A stretch of 64,000 bases of DNA from Macrostomum hystrix (GCA_950097015.1 CATNEN010000039.1:3484001-3548000), one strand, 5' to 3'; positions 48,801 through 59,685 are shown, counted from the stretch's first letter. Notes: a model not told the origin generated them from the letters alone. Numbers and translations: made by a program.

Positions 48801-49657
48801 TCCGCCCCAGCTCCAAGGGCACCGACCGCCTGACCCTGACCTGGAAAATTGACGACGGCGTCATTCAGCACGTCGAAGTCGAGGAGCGCGACAAGCAGAA
48901 CGATTTCTCCCTGGGCAAGACGCTGATCGTTGAGGTATGCAGCCATCTCTAAATGCGTCTTAATGCTTCATTAAAATTTGTGCTTCCTGAGCACCTACTT
49001 TTCCTATAGTTTAGCTACCTGTCTCAATGGTTTAGCTACCTGTCTCAGTAGTTTAGCTACCTGTCTTAGTAGTTTAGCTACCTGTCTCAGTAGTTTAGCT
49101 ACCTGTCTCAATGGATCAGCTACCTGTCTCAATGGATTAGCTACCTGTCTCAATGGATTAGCTACCTGTCTCAATGGATTAGCTACCTGTCTCTAGCTGC
49201 ATGTCAATGCGCTGCACTGCAGGGCGAAGAGTACGAAGACCTGGATGAAATCATTGCCCGCTACGTGCAACCAATGGCCGCCTACATTCGCGACATTAGC
49301 ATGCACAAGTACTACACCAAGCCGGCAGGGCCCGGCTCCGTTGGTGTCTCGGCCATAGACGAAAGCCTGCGCCAGGCCAAGCAGGCCCGCCCGACCACCA
49401 TTCCCTACAGCCTGTCGGCCGTGGCCTCCCTGCCTGGCCGTTTCCTATTGGCCTATCTGCCGCACCGCAGTGTGCGCCACGAGTACATCACGGTCGGGCC
49501 AGCCGGCCTGCGCTATCGTGGGCGCAGATTTGCCAGCCTCAACCAGCTGCTGGCCTGGTTCAAGCAGCACTATAGAGAACCGCCGCCATCTGCCACGGGA
49601 GGCGCCGGCTCCGCCATGATGACACCAGCCGGCTCCGTCATGTCCGCCAGAATCTGA
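39815..49657 (+). CDS. SUPT6H: transcription elongation factor / histone chaperone SPT6 (12 exons, 1684 aa)
   Basis: SPT6 travels with RNA polymerase II, reassembles nucleosomes and binds the polymerase linker through a tandem SH2. Exons: 39815-40649, 41029-41636, 42057-42407, 42639-42838, 43098-43308, 43465-43882, 44390-44658, 44972-45322, 46121-46633, 47997-48593, 48668-48934, 49223-49657; every junction keeps phase. Residues 1 to about 470 are Asp/Glu/Ser/Lys-rich, as in the family. Then come the core helix-turn-helix region (EEAEWIYNN, FYEVPFIAYYRKE, DEKWTQL), WGLTPEQF, the YqgF-like fold (exons 7-8), the HhH motif (LPNYAALLQFVCGLGPRKAG), HITLYDIRNEL, an S1 domain (exon 10), and SH2 with the phosphate-binding Arg in VVFRPSSKG followed by YVQPM and the second SH2. 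A poly-Gln run (CAG codons) interrupts exon 4. The C-terminal tail after the SH2 pair is only about 20 aa, much shorter than in vertebrates. At least six introns hold tandem repeats. Confidence 0.96.
40655..40990. repeat. 31-bp minisatellite in SPT6 intron 1
   Basis: About 10 copies of GATCCCTAGTTTGAGCATGC+CATCCCGACCA, alternating with a form containing CATCCTGTTTCAGATCC. Repetition begins within about 10 bp of the donor, so the 5' end of the intron itself resembles part of a unit. Confidence 0.93.
41795..41995. repeat. 31-bp minisatellite in SPT6 intron 2
   Basis: About 6 copies of GTGATAGGAAACAGGTGGGA+TAGGGAGATAT. Each unit contains ACAG|GTGGG, a donor-like sequence in the sense orientation. 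Confidence 0.93.
42433..42620. repeat. irregular pyrimidine-rich repeat in SPT6 intron 3
   Basis: Degenerate TCTTATCTCTCCCGTGTCTC units, almost pure C/T, filling the 231-bp intron between exons 3 and 4. Confidence 0.7.
42965..43000 (-). repeat. possible tRNA-derived SINE fragment in SPT6 intron 4
   Basis: On the minus strand, CCAAGAGGTCGGGAGTTCGA followed by TTTC resembles a tRNA variable loop and B box, and matches 5225-5275. Fragment only. Confidence 0.3.
43918..44170. repeat. 22-bp minisatellite in SPT6 intron 6
   Basis: About 11 copies alternating TAATCTAGAGTCCAGATAAT+CC and TAATCTAAAATCCCAGTAAT+CC, decaying to the right. Confidence 0.9.
44740..44945. repeat. diverged AATCCCAGTAGT-type repeat in SPT6 intron 7
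   Basis: Irregular copies of AATCCCAGTAGTC and GGATTAC/GATCAC-type segments. Related in sequence style, not in register, to the intron 6 array. Confidence 0.5.
45833..46086. mobile_element. 254-bp MITE-like element in SPT6 intron 8
   Basis: Perfect 16-bp inverted termini GCTGCTGGACCTTCAA (45833-45848) and its complement (46071-46086). Two internal direct copies of TTCGCTGATCAAGCCTCAA are present. It ends about 34 bp before the exon 9 acceptor boundary. No clear target duplication. Confidence 0.65.
46655..47965. repeat. 32-bp minisatellite in SPT6 intron 9
   Basis: About 41 copies of GGTCACAGTGAATGCTTCTG+GGTCAAGATGAT with a few recurrent substitutions (GATAAT, GGTTAC, TGCTGC). It occupies about 96% of the 1363-bp intron. 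Confidence 0.96.
49008..49197. repeat. 21-bp minisatellite in SPT6 intron 11
   Basis: About 9 copies of TTTAGCTACCTGTCTCAGTA+G or the form GATTAGCTACCTGTCTCAAT+G. The array ends about 25 bp before the exon 12 acceptor. Confidence 0.92.
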
Positions 49658-50139
49658 TTGAACGATTCGCGCAATGTTTTTAACTTGTTTATTGTCGTGA
49701 TTCGACAACGCACTTGATTAACAAACAGCTTCTATTCTGTTGCATCAAACATGTGTAGATCTGCTGGCCATTCCGTGCTGTGAGTTTGTTCTGCAGCCAA
49801 TAATATAACATGCAGAAAGGTTAAAAAACAGCCCGTGATTTGCAGCAAAAAGACTGGCTTGTTGATGGTGGCATCCGTTAAGCATTTTGTATTTTCGCTC
49901 CTCGCTGCGTTTGCCGGTTCCTTAAATAGCGTCATTAAACGTCCCAAAGTACCAGTACAGTCCGATTTGACTGGCTCATTGCTGTTGGCAAAAAATATTT
50001 TTCGTATTTAAAAATACTTTATTTTGATTCAACTTCCCAAATCCGTGCGTTCCGCGCTTCAACCTTATTTTCTATATAGTTTTATTATCCAGAGTTATCC
50101 GTTTTCTCGCTTCAGTATCAGCTAGCGCAAGGTTGCTTA
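49658..50139. other. 3' flank of SPT6
   Basis: 3' UTR and spacer. No canonical AATAAA was found close to the stop. No gene recognised. Confidence 0.45.
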
Positions 50140-50600
50140 AACCGAACTGGAATCGCAGCAGAAACTGTAGCTAGAATCGCAGCAGATACTGTAGCTAGAA
50201 TCGCAGCAGATACTGTAGCTAGAATCGCAGCAGATACTGTAGCTAGAATCGCAGCAGATACTGTAGCTAGAATCGCAGCAGATACTGTAGCTAGAATCGC
50301 AGCAGATACTGTAGCTAGAATCGCAGCAGATACTGTAGCTAGAATCGCAGCAGATACTGTAGCTAGAATCGCAGCAGATACTGTAGCTGGAATCGCAGCA
50401 GATACTGTAGCTAGAATCGCAGCAGATACTGTAGCTAGAATCGCAGCAGATACTGTAGCTAGAATTGCAGCAGATACTGTAGCTAGAATCGCAGCAGATA
50501 CTGTAGCTAGAATCGCAGCAGATACTGTAGCTAGAATCGCAGCAGATACTGTAGCTGGAATCGCAGCAGACAGCACATCTAGAATCGCAGTAGCGATCGT
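50140..50600. repeat. 24-bp intergenic minisatellite
   Basis: About 18 copies of AGAATCGCAGCAGATACTGT+AGCT, almost identical, between SPT6 and BCAT. The 174-codon minus-strand frame of AATVSAAIL repeats is an artefact of the 8-codon unit. Confidence 0.95.
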
Positions 50601-51931
50601 ACGTTTCAGGTTTCTGTCTGTTAGACAGTACTTGCTTAACAATTTAGTTTTATTAATTTAACTGATTCGATTCAAAGTCGCAAAAACAAGTTTTCCTATA
50701 GGAAGTAATCCTATAGGATATATCCTACATACTATTGCTGTTTTCAATCAATCTTTGGTTCTGCGGCCATCTGAACTCAATTTGGTGCCCTATAAGTTTC
50801 TCTTGTCTCACCCCTTCTCTACTCTGTTTCCTCGTGTTTTACTGGTCCGTGCGTTTTTTATAACATTTTTATAGTGAAAACAATATCTGTAGTCTTTTAT
50901 CTTTATGGACAGAAGACAAGCGGCTTAAAAACTGTCTTTACCAAACTGCCTACCCTCTGCTTCACAGTTGTTCATTTTTTCTGCCCGTGTGATTGAAACT
51001 AAAAAAACGGTTCTGTAAAAAAGTGTGATTAAAAAATAAAAATGCTCAAACAAAAAATCTATTGTGTTAATCGTTTTATTTTGGGCGTTAAAATTTTTCG
51101 AATTCTGTTATATTAAATTTATTTTTTTTTTACTTGTTACTTCCCTAGCAGTTTTTAAGTAGTGCGTTGCGAATATAAGCGCTATTATTCACACGTAATC
51201 GATGAAATAGAAAATCTTCAACATTAAACTGGGCCACTATCTTTTGTCTCTGTCTTCTCAGCCTCTCACTCTAAGCTCTTCCCTCAAGTGAAAACCGGTT
51301 CGAAAGCTTTTTTTAGCTTTGTGAAAACTGCTTTAGCAACGGTGAAGCAGTTTACTATTGTATTGTATGCTTCTAGTTCAACTGCTCGAACTTTTCTCAA
51401 ATCGTTTTTTTATTTTTTACCAGAAAATTCTTGGCTTAAGGCCAAAATAATATCCAGATGATGGCCAAACTTTTAGATTTACATCTACTTGTAGTAGTAG
51501 TACTAAGCGAATTTTAGTGTCCTAAGTGTTCAATATTTGGTTGTTGACGGAAATTATTAGTCAAGGTAAAAAATAAATGTTCATTTTGGTGGCTTTACTT
51601 GAGAATATTCAAGGTTTATCGAGCACTAAAGATCTTTCGTCTGAGTTCGAGTCCACAAGGGTAAGGAATTTCATGACAAAGTTCTGAGTTTGTTCGCATG
51701 GCGCGACCACACCCCTCTTGTTGTTCTCCTGCCCCCCTCAGCTCTCTATTCTCTTTCCACTGGGTCTCATTTAGATTCTAAAGCTTGTTTTGTTTCGTTA
51801 TCATTTCCACTGGCTGCGATAGTGCTGGCGCAGCTTGGGTTTCAGGCGGCTCAACCAGCTAATTTAACAGGCCACACCCCCAACACAGCCGGGCAAACTG
51901 TTTTGCTTCACCGCTTGTGCCACATCTTTGC
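50601..51931. other. spacer between SPT6 and BCAT
   Basis: AT-rich. GAGTTCGAGTCC at 51643-51654 is a B-box-like sequence without a tRNA body. The long plus-strand open frame starting at 51690 upstream of the BCAT ATG has no homology and is probably fortuitous. Confidence 0.45.
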
Positions 51932-51933
51932 AG
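51932..51933 (+). promoter_or_regulatory. 3' splice acceptor 47 nt before BCAT ATG
   Basis: TGTGCCACATCTTTGCAG ends here and leaves a 47-nt leader. No upstream exon is evident. Confidence 0.45.
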
Positions 51934-51980
51934 CTCGGATTCTTCAATCTAGGATTATAGAGTATTGCTCCTGCAACACG

Positions 51981-54900
51981 ATGCGTCCCGCTGCCTCCAA
52001 TCGACTGCTTCTCAATCAGCTTCTGTTTCGTCGTTGCCTAGCAACTGACGCATCCGCCTCCGCTTCGTCCCAAACAGCCCCGGCTGCCGCATCGTTTCGC
52101 TTCTCCGACCTGGTGGTCGAGCGCACCAAGCAGCCGAAACCGAAGCCGCCGAATGACAGCCTGGTGTTCGGCAGCCAGTTCTCCGACCACATGCTGCTGG
52201 CCCGCCACAGCCGCGCCGCTGGCGGATGGTCGGCGCCCCGCCTGCAGCCGCTGCAGAACCTGCCGCTGCACCCGGCGTCCAAGTGCCTGCACTACGCTTT
52301 GGAGTGCTTCGAAGGATTAAAGGTGATTTGAGATGGGCGTTTATTTAGTTTTTACCTGTCTATATTCAGATTACAGAGGGTCTCTCGAACAACTGTCCGC
52401 AATGTTGTTGCAACTTTGAAAGGCCTTCAAAGGAGTGGACGGTCGGGTCCGCTTGTTCCGCCCGATGGAGAACGCCAAGCGTCTGTTGCGCAGCGCAGAG
52501 CGATGCACCCTGGCCACGTTCGACCCCGCGGAGCTGCACCGCTGCCTCAGGGAGCTCGTGCGACTGGACGCCGATTGGGTGCCCGACTCGCGCGAGTGCT
52601 CGCTGTACATCCGGCCAACCATGATCGCCGCCGAGCCGCGCATCTCCGTGGGCCCGGCTGAGGAGACACTGCTGTGAGCCTTCTTAACTCCAGCATCCTT
52701 TGCTGTATTAATAACCCCAGCATCCTTTGCTGTCTTCATGAGCCCAGCATCCTTTGCTGTCTTCATAACCCCAGCATCCTTTGCTGTCTTCATGAGCCCA
52801 GCATCCTTTGCTGTCTTCATAACCCCAGCATCCTTTGCTGTCTTTATGAGCCCAGCATCCTTTGCTGTCTTCATGACCCCAGCATCCTTTGCTGTCTTCA
52901 AGACCCCAGCATCCTTTGCTGTATTCATGACCCCAGCATCCTTTGCTGTCTTCATGAGCCCAGCATCCTTTGCTGTATTCATGACCCCAGCATCCTTTGC
53001 TGTCTTCATGACCCCAGCATCCTTTGCTGTCTTCATGACCCCAGCATCCTTTGCTGTCTTCATGAGCCCAGCATCCTTTGCTGTCTTCATAACCCCAGCA
53101 TCCTTTGCTGTCTTCATGACCCCAGCATCCTTTGCTGTCTTCATGAGCCCAGCATCCTTTGCTGTCTTCATAACCCCAGCATCCTTTGCTGTCTTTATGA
53201 GCCCAGCATCCTTTGCTGTCTTCATGACCCCAGCATCCTTTGCTGTCTTCATGACCCCAGCATCCTTTGCTGTCTTCATGAGCCCAGCATCCTTTGCTGT
53301 CTTCATAACCCCAGCATCCTTTGCTGTCTTCATGACCCCAGCATCCTTTGCTGTCTTCATGAGCCCAGCATCCTTTGCTGTCTTCATAACCCCAGCATCC
53401 TTTGCTGTCTTTATGAGCCCAGCATCCTTTGCTGTCTTCATGACCCCAGCATCCTTTGCTGTCTTCATGACCCCAGCATCCTTTGCTGTCTTCATGACCC
53501 CAGCATCCTTTGCTGTCTTCATGAGCCCAGCATCCTTTGCTGTCTTCATAACCCCAGCATCCTTTGCTGTCTTCATGACCCCAGCATCCTTTGCTGTCTT
53601 CATGAGCCCAGCATCCTTTGCTGTCTTCATAACCCCAGCATCCTTTGCTGTCTTTATGAGCCCAGCATCCTTTGCTGTCTTCATGACCCCAGCATCCTTT
53701 GCTGTCTTCAAGACCCCAGCATCCTTTGCTGTATTCATGACCCCAGCATCCTTTGCTGTCTTCATGAGCCCAGCATCCTTTGCTGTCTTCATAACCCCAG
53801 CATCCTTTGCTGTCTTTATGAGCCCAGCATCCTTTGCTGTCTTCATGACCCCAGCATCCTTTGCTGTCTTCATGACCCCAGCATCCTTTGCTGTATTCAT
53901 GACCCCAGCATCCTTTGCTGTCTTCATGACCCCAGCATCCTTTGCTGTCTTCATGACCCCAGCATCCTTTGCTGTCTTCATGAGCCCAGCATCCTTTGCT
54001 GTCTTCATAACCCCAGCATCCTTTGCTGTCTTTATGAGCCCAGCATCCTTTGCTGTCTTCATGACCCCAGCATCCTTTGCTGTCTTCATGACCCCAGCAT
54101 CCTTTGCTGTCTTCAAGACCCCAGCATCCTTTGCTGTCTTCATGAGCCCAGCATCCTTTGCTGTCTTCATAACCCCAGCATCCTTTGCTGTCTTCATGAG
54201 CCCAGCATCCTTTGCTGTCTTCATAACCCCAGCATCCTTTGCTGTCTTTATGAGCCCAGCATCCTTTGCTGTATTCATGACCCCAGCATCCTTTGCTGTC
54301 TTCATGAGCCCAGCATCCTTTGCTGTCTTCATAACCCCAGCATCCTTTGCTGTCTTTATGAGCCCAGCATCCTTTGCTGTCTTCATGACCCCAGCATCCT
54401 TTGCTGTCTTCAAGACCCCAGCATCCTTTGCTGTATTCATGACCCCAGCATCCTTTGCTGTCTTCATGAGCCCAGCATCCTTTGCTGTCTTCATAACCCC
54501 AGCATCCTTTGCTGTCTTTATGAGCCCAGCATCCTTTGCTGTCTTCATGACCCCAGCATCCTTTGCTGTCTTCATGACCCCAGCATCCTTTGCTGTATTC
54601 ATGACCCCAGCATCCTTTGCTGTCTTCATGACCCCAGCATCCTTTGCTGTCTTCATGACCCCAGCATCCTTTGCTGTCTTCATGAGCCCAGCATCCTTTG
54701 CTGTCTTCATAACCCCAGCATCCTTTGCTGTCTTTATGAGCCCAGCATCCTTTGCTGTCTTCATGACCCCAGCATCCTTTGCTGTCTTCATGACCCCAGC
54801 ATCCTTTGCTGTCTTCAAGACCCCAGCATCCTTTGCTGTCTTCATGAGCCCAGCATCCTTTGCTGTCTTCATAACCCCAGCATCCTTTGCTGTCTTCATG

Positions 54901-56825
54901 AGCCCAGCATCCTTTGCTGTCTTCATAACCCCAGCATCCTTTGCTGTCTTTATGAGCCCAGCATCCTTTGCTGTATTCATGACCCCAGCATCCTTTGCTG
55001 TCTTCATGAGCCCAGCATCCTTTGCTGTCTTCATAACCCCAGCATCCTTTGCTGTCTTTATGAGCCCAGCATCCTTTGCTGTCTTCATGACCCCAGCATC
55101 CTTTGCTGTCTTCATGACCCCAGCATCCTTTGCTGTATTCATGACCCCAGCATCCTTTGCTGTCTTCATGACCCCAGCATCCTTTGCTGTCTTCATGACC
55201 CCAGCATCCTTTGCTGTCTTCATGAGCCCAGCATCCTTTGCTGTCTTCATAACCCCAGCATCCTTTGCTGTCTTTATGAGCCCAGCATCCTTTGCTGTCT
55301 TCATGACCCCAGCATCCTTTGCTGTCTTCAAGACCCCAGCATCCTTTGCTGTCTTCATGAGCCCAGCATCCTTTGCTGTCTTCATAACCCCAGCATCCTT
55401 TGCTGTCTTCATGAGCCCAGCATCCTTTGCTGTCTTTAAGACCCCAGCATCCTTTGCTGTATTCATGACCCCAGCATCCTTTGCTGTCTTCATAACCCCA
55501 GCATCCTTTGCTGTCTTCATGAGCCCAGCATCCTTTGCTGTATTCATGACCCCAGCATCCTTTGCTGTCTTCAAGACCCCAGTATCCTTCGCTGTCTTCA
55601 TGACCCCAGCATCCTTTGCTGTCTTCATGACCCCAGCATCCTTTGCTGTCTTCATGACCCCAGCATGACAGCATCCTTTGCTGTCTTCATGACCCCAGCA
55701 TGACAGCATCCTTTGCTGGCATTATGCCCTTCATTATAGATTTTTTGTCCCCTCTTTAGTCCTGCGTTTTTTCTTGCCATGCTTATTATCCTGCATTAGT
55801 ATTTCTAATTTAGTACCATAATAAAGTTGTAACAGTTAACCAAGCGTGTCACGTACCTTCCAGGTACATCATCACTGGTCCGGTGGGTCCCTACTATCCC
55901 ACTGGCTTCAAGCCGGTGACCCTGCTGGCCGATCCGGCCTACAGTCGCTCCTGGCCTGGCGGCGTTGGCAACAATAAAATGGGCGCCAATTATGGTCCAA
56001 CCTGCTATGTGCAGCTGCAGGCAGCGGCTCAGGGCTGCCAACAGGTGAGACGCCTTCTGGATGTCAGATTAGTTTGTGAGAAAGTCAGATGTCTTTATAA
56101 AATGTCAGGTATATTTTGAGTCTGTAACATCATAATATTTTAAGGACATTTTGATAATAAATTTAATGTGTAGATGATGTGATAACCTTACATATCTCAC
56201 ATACCTAATAACATGACACCTGATATTCGTGACACTTATAAGTATGTCAGTCTTCTTTAGATGATATCATGTGTCCATTGAGGATGTCAGGTGTCTATTG
56301 AGGATGTCAGGTGTCTATTGAGGATGTCAGGTGTCTATTGGATATTAAGGCTGTATTTAAGCAACGCGTCGATGCCTCCGCCTCCAGGTGCTGTGGCTGT
56401 TCGGTCCGGAGCACCGCCTGACTGAGGTCGGCACAATGAACCTGTTCGTGTTCTGGCGCTGCAAAAGCACCGGCCGGCCCCAGCTGGTGACGCCTCCGCT
56501 TAGCAGCGGCCTGATACTGCCCGGCGTTGTTCGGGACAGCTTGCTGCAATTGGCGCGCCAGTGGAACGAATGGGAAGTTCTAGAGCGCGAGATCACCATG
56601 GAAGAGGTGCTCGAAGCCATCGACAACGGCCGGCTGCTGGAGATGTTCGGCTCTGGCACGGCCTGCATTGTTAGCCCGGTTAGCGGCATCAAATACAACG
56701 GCAGCGTGGTCCCGGTGCCAACCATGAGTCAGGGGGCGCCCGTCACTATGCGCTTCTTTCAGACCCTGACCGACATTCAGTACGGCCGGATCAAGGACCA
56801 TCCGTGGGCTGAGATTGTAGCCTGA
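51981..56825 (+). CDS. BCAT2: branched-chain amino-acid aminotransferase, mitochondrial type (4 exons, 403 aa)
   Basis: A PLP enzyme (fold type IV) transferring the amino group of Leu, Ile or Val to 2-oxoglutarate. Exons: 51981-52322, 52423-52673, 55864-56044, 56388-56825; phases join and give 403 aa, near the roughly 390 aa of animal BCATs. Motifs: [46 protein letters not shown] lysine K236 in [62 protein letters not shown]. The Arg/Leu-rich N-terminus ([20 protein letters not shown]) looks like a mitochondrial presequence. The mammalian redox CxxC reads CIVS here, so the second Cys is missing. Start is the first ATG after the acceptor at 51933. Intron 2 (52674-55863) consists almost wholly of a 27-bp array. 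Whether it corresponds to BCAT1 or BCAT2 is not decided by sequence; the symbol rests on the presequence. Confidence 0.94.
52683..55718. repeat. 27-bp minisatellite with 702-bp higher-order period, BCAT intron 2
   Basis: About 112 copies of AGCATCCTTTGCTGTCTTCA+TGACCCC. Variants at a few sites (ATGAGCC, ATAACCC, TTTATGAG, TTCAAGACC, GTATTC) form an ordered string. A run of 26 units recurs: the CAAGACC unit at 53709 reappears at 54411, exactly 702 bp later, with the neighbouring variants in the same order. Open frames of 921-1112 codons run through on both strands only because the unit is 9 codons long. CCTTTGCTGTCTTC...CCCCAG in each unit resembles a 3' splice site in the sense orientation. 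Confidence 0.97.
56270..56345. repeat. 20-bp repeat in BCAT intron 3
   Basis: About 3.5 copies of GAGGATGTCAGGTGTCTATT just upstream of the exon 4 acceptor. Confidence 0.85.
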
Positions 56826-59685
56826 TCCATTGATTCAGCGAGTTGTTGGCGACCATTTTGAGAAAGCAAACTATTTAATAAGATAAACAATACTTTTTAC
56901 TTCTTCTGAACAATTTTATATTTGTGTTAGCGAATTCTACTACTTAGTGATCAGCTGATCAGTAACCTGTCGCGTTTTTTTCAGTCGTCACTTGCCGTTG
57001 TGTTTTTTTATTTATTCGTTCGCTGCTCTAATACTTTCTACTAAATCATTTTTATATCAGACCCTCTTTACTACTGTTCATTCGATTTAGAAAATGTGAT
57101 GCCACTTTCGGTGTTTGCTACATTCACCCAGTAACGTTTTCCTGATGATTTTTTATTGAAAGCGTTTATTTGTCCATTTTTGTTGTTTTTTCTTTTCGCA
57201 CATTTTTCCAGCAATTTGCGTGCTTGCCTGCTATTTTTGAACTTTTGTCGACACTTTATTCTGTAGAGGTTCTTTGCAAATTTATTTGTTAATCTCATCT
57301 ATTTGAGCATATTAATGGTTTGTTATAGTTTAGATAGTTTTCACCTACTTACATTCTCAGTGTATACGAGTACTACTAGATTTGTATTTCGACTTAGTAG
57401 TATGCTGCAGCTGTGTTGCATGGGTACTGTTGTGGCTAACGCTAGCTAGAGCTATCCAAACTCGCGGAAACTAGTTTATTATCATCACTCGTTTGGTACT
57501 TGGATTTGTAATGCAGATTGAGTAGCTTTCATTTATGAGATCAATATATGTTTAGATATAGAGAAGATGTCTGCAAGATTCGGCCGGGCCTTTAAGCTAT
57601 TGCATGCCGGCTATTCATTCTACAGCAGAACGAGTACGATTTCTATAAACTTATTTGATACAAACAACTTCAATGATTTTAATATTAAACAGAACCAAAC
57701 AGATTTGACAAGACTATTTCCGGTTTTTTAGTTTTGTATTTCATTGTACTTTATGTTGTTATATGTACTACACTCACACTTTTGGTCTGCGAAATTATGA
57801 GCGAATACGTGATTCGTGAATGACGATGTTATAAGCTCGATTTAAAAACTCAACTCAGCCGGCCCTGCCCCAAACCCCAAAAAGTGGTTTGGTCGGATAA
57901 CAAGTCAACAATGGAGCTTAAATGGCGCAGGGGTCATCTCAGCCGACGGACGAGACTGCACAACACGAGAGACGAGACTGGTTCCAGTCAATCCGGCCTC
58001 AAGTTCAAACCGGTTCTCTCAATCCACCCTTCCTAAGCTCGCTGTCATTCTCTGCCCCTTCTATCTGCAATCTATTTTTAGCATCGGGCTCAAAGCCTCC
58101 CGAGTGAAATGGACGCACGTGTGTCATGTGATGACAGCAACCCCTCCTCCTTTAGTGGCTGTAGCATTCCTTAGAAACATTTCAAAGCTTAATAAAAAAA
58201 CACTTCTGCACCGGTGCACCCAGCTGAAAAAAGCAAGTCACAATTGTGCTGCTTGTTTATTGGAATCGCGAATTTAATTTGTGTTTTTGCACTTTAAACC
58301 GTTATCTGGTTAATTCAGTGTGTACACAAATACCTCTCTTCTATTACTTTTCTTGCTGTTTCTTGTTTCGCCTCTTGTTCGAGCAATATTTTGATTCTCC
58401 TTCCTTTTTAGTATTAGGCCTATACATTTTTCGAACGACCACAGTTTGATGCGGCAATTTCCGATTTAGCTTTATACTTCTTTAGTAGAGTCCATTATTA
58501 CAAATAATAAAAACATAATAGGTATAATTGGCTTTTTAGCCCCACGATGTAAAAACGCGAGTAAGATCTGCGAAAAGACGAACGAATCCCTTAGATTTGT
58601 TGGGCATATCATATGCCGCATATAGTAATTAGTAATTTTGAAGTCGCGACTTTCAAGTGTGCAGTAAGATGTATTTTGCAGTGCTGCATTCTAATATATT
58701 CACAGAGCACCCATTTGCGAGATGGCACACTATTGCCAACAATAGTGGTAAATTAAGTTTGAGAAAACTTAAAGAGGGACTTTTTCAGGGCATCAAATAA
58801 ATAAGCCACAATTTTTAATAACAAAACTATAAACTCGTAAGAGTTGAATAACATGTAACTAAAATTCTCCCACGTCAATTTCTCCTACGAAACACTTTTA
58901 ATGTCTCTAAGATGAGAGTTTATGCTAATGCAATTCGAACGTTATGCATTTAGCTTCGTAAAAAGTAACTTTATATGCCGAATAAAAGTCGTTTGTAATG
59001 ATTAAACAAACTTAAAGGCATTTATATGTTGCAATGTCACACAAGAGTAAATAGTTGCAGCAGAAAGAGTAAAATTTATTAGTTGTTTAAATTTCTTACC
59101 TTTTGTGTTAAGTTTTTGGCCAGTAGTTTCATATATAACCCACGCTTCGAAAACATTTCACGTCAAGACCGGTTAAAACCGGTTTTCTCTTGTCTGAAGT
59201 AGATTTTGTCGTAAGATCTCGCATTTTAAAACTGCTCGTTAACAGTTTTATAGACTTCACACTAACCTAACTTATACCTAAACTACATCTGTAACTCTAA
59301 GTATTTTTGCTTTTGTATGTGTTCTTCTCGTTCACTTGTTATCAATCTAAAAGACTGTTGTGAACTTCTCCACAATTAGTATCACTAGTTATATCATATT
59401 ATTTATTACTAGTCGAAATTGTGAGAGAAAGACGTCAGATATTATCTTGACCATTTCTCTTTATCATTTTTAGCTATCTATATCTCCTAAATTCAAGCAT
59501 AGGCCTACTTAGAATTTCTAAAGCAAAACAAAATATTTTATTCAATACATAGCTAATTTTGGGCAATCCTCTAGTTTTGCACATTGAATTATTTTACAAA
59601 AGTTAGCACTTACTTACCCAACATTTGAATTGAGTAAAATATTAAACTTTTGCAAGTTTTGAAATTACTTTAAGTGAATGGGGTG
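56826..59685. other. AT-rich spacer downstream of BCAT
   Basis: No gene or RNA recognised. A somewhat GC-richer stretch at 57850-58120 has no coding signal and may be an old repeat. Confidence 0.45.

Noticed and set aside
50118-50642. 174-codon frame of AATVSAAIL repeats
   Set aside because: It is a 24-bp minisatellite with no other coding signal.
51690-51980. N-terminal extension of BCAT from an upstream ATG
   Set aside because: It crosses a strong splice acceptor at 51932-51933, lacks homology, and would bury the presequence beginning at 51981.
52371-55709. Giant open frames of 1112 and 988 codons (minus) and 921 and 976 codons (plus)
   Set aside because: They are produced by a 27-bp intronic tandem array with no stop in several frames. 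BCAT exons flank the array and splice across it.
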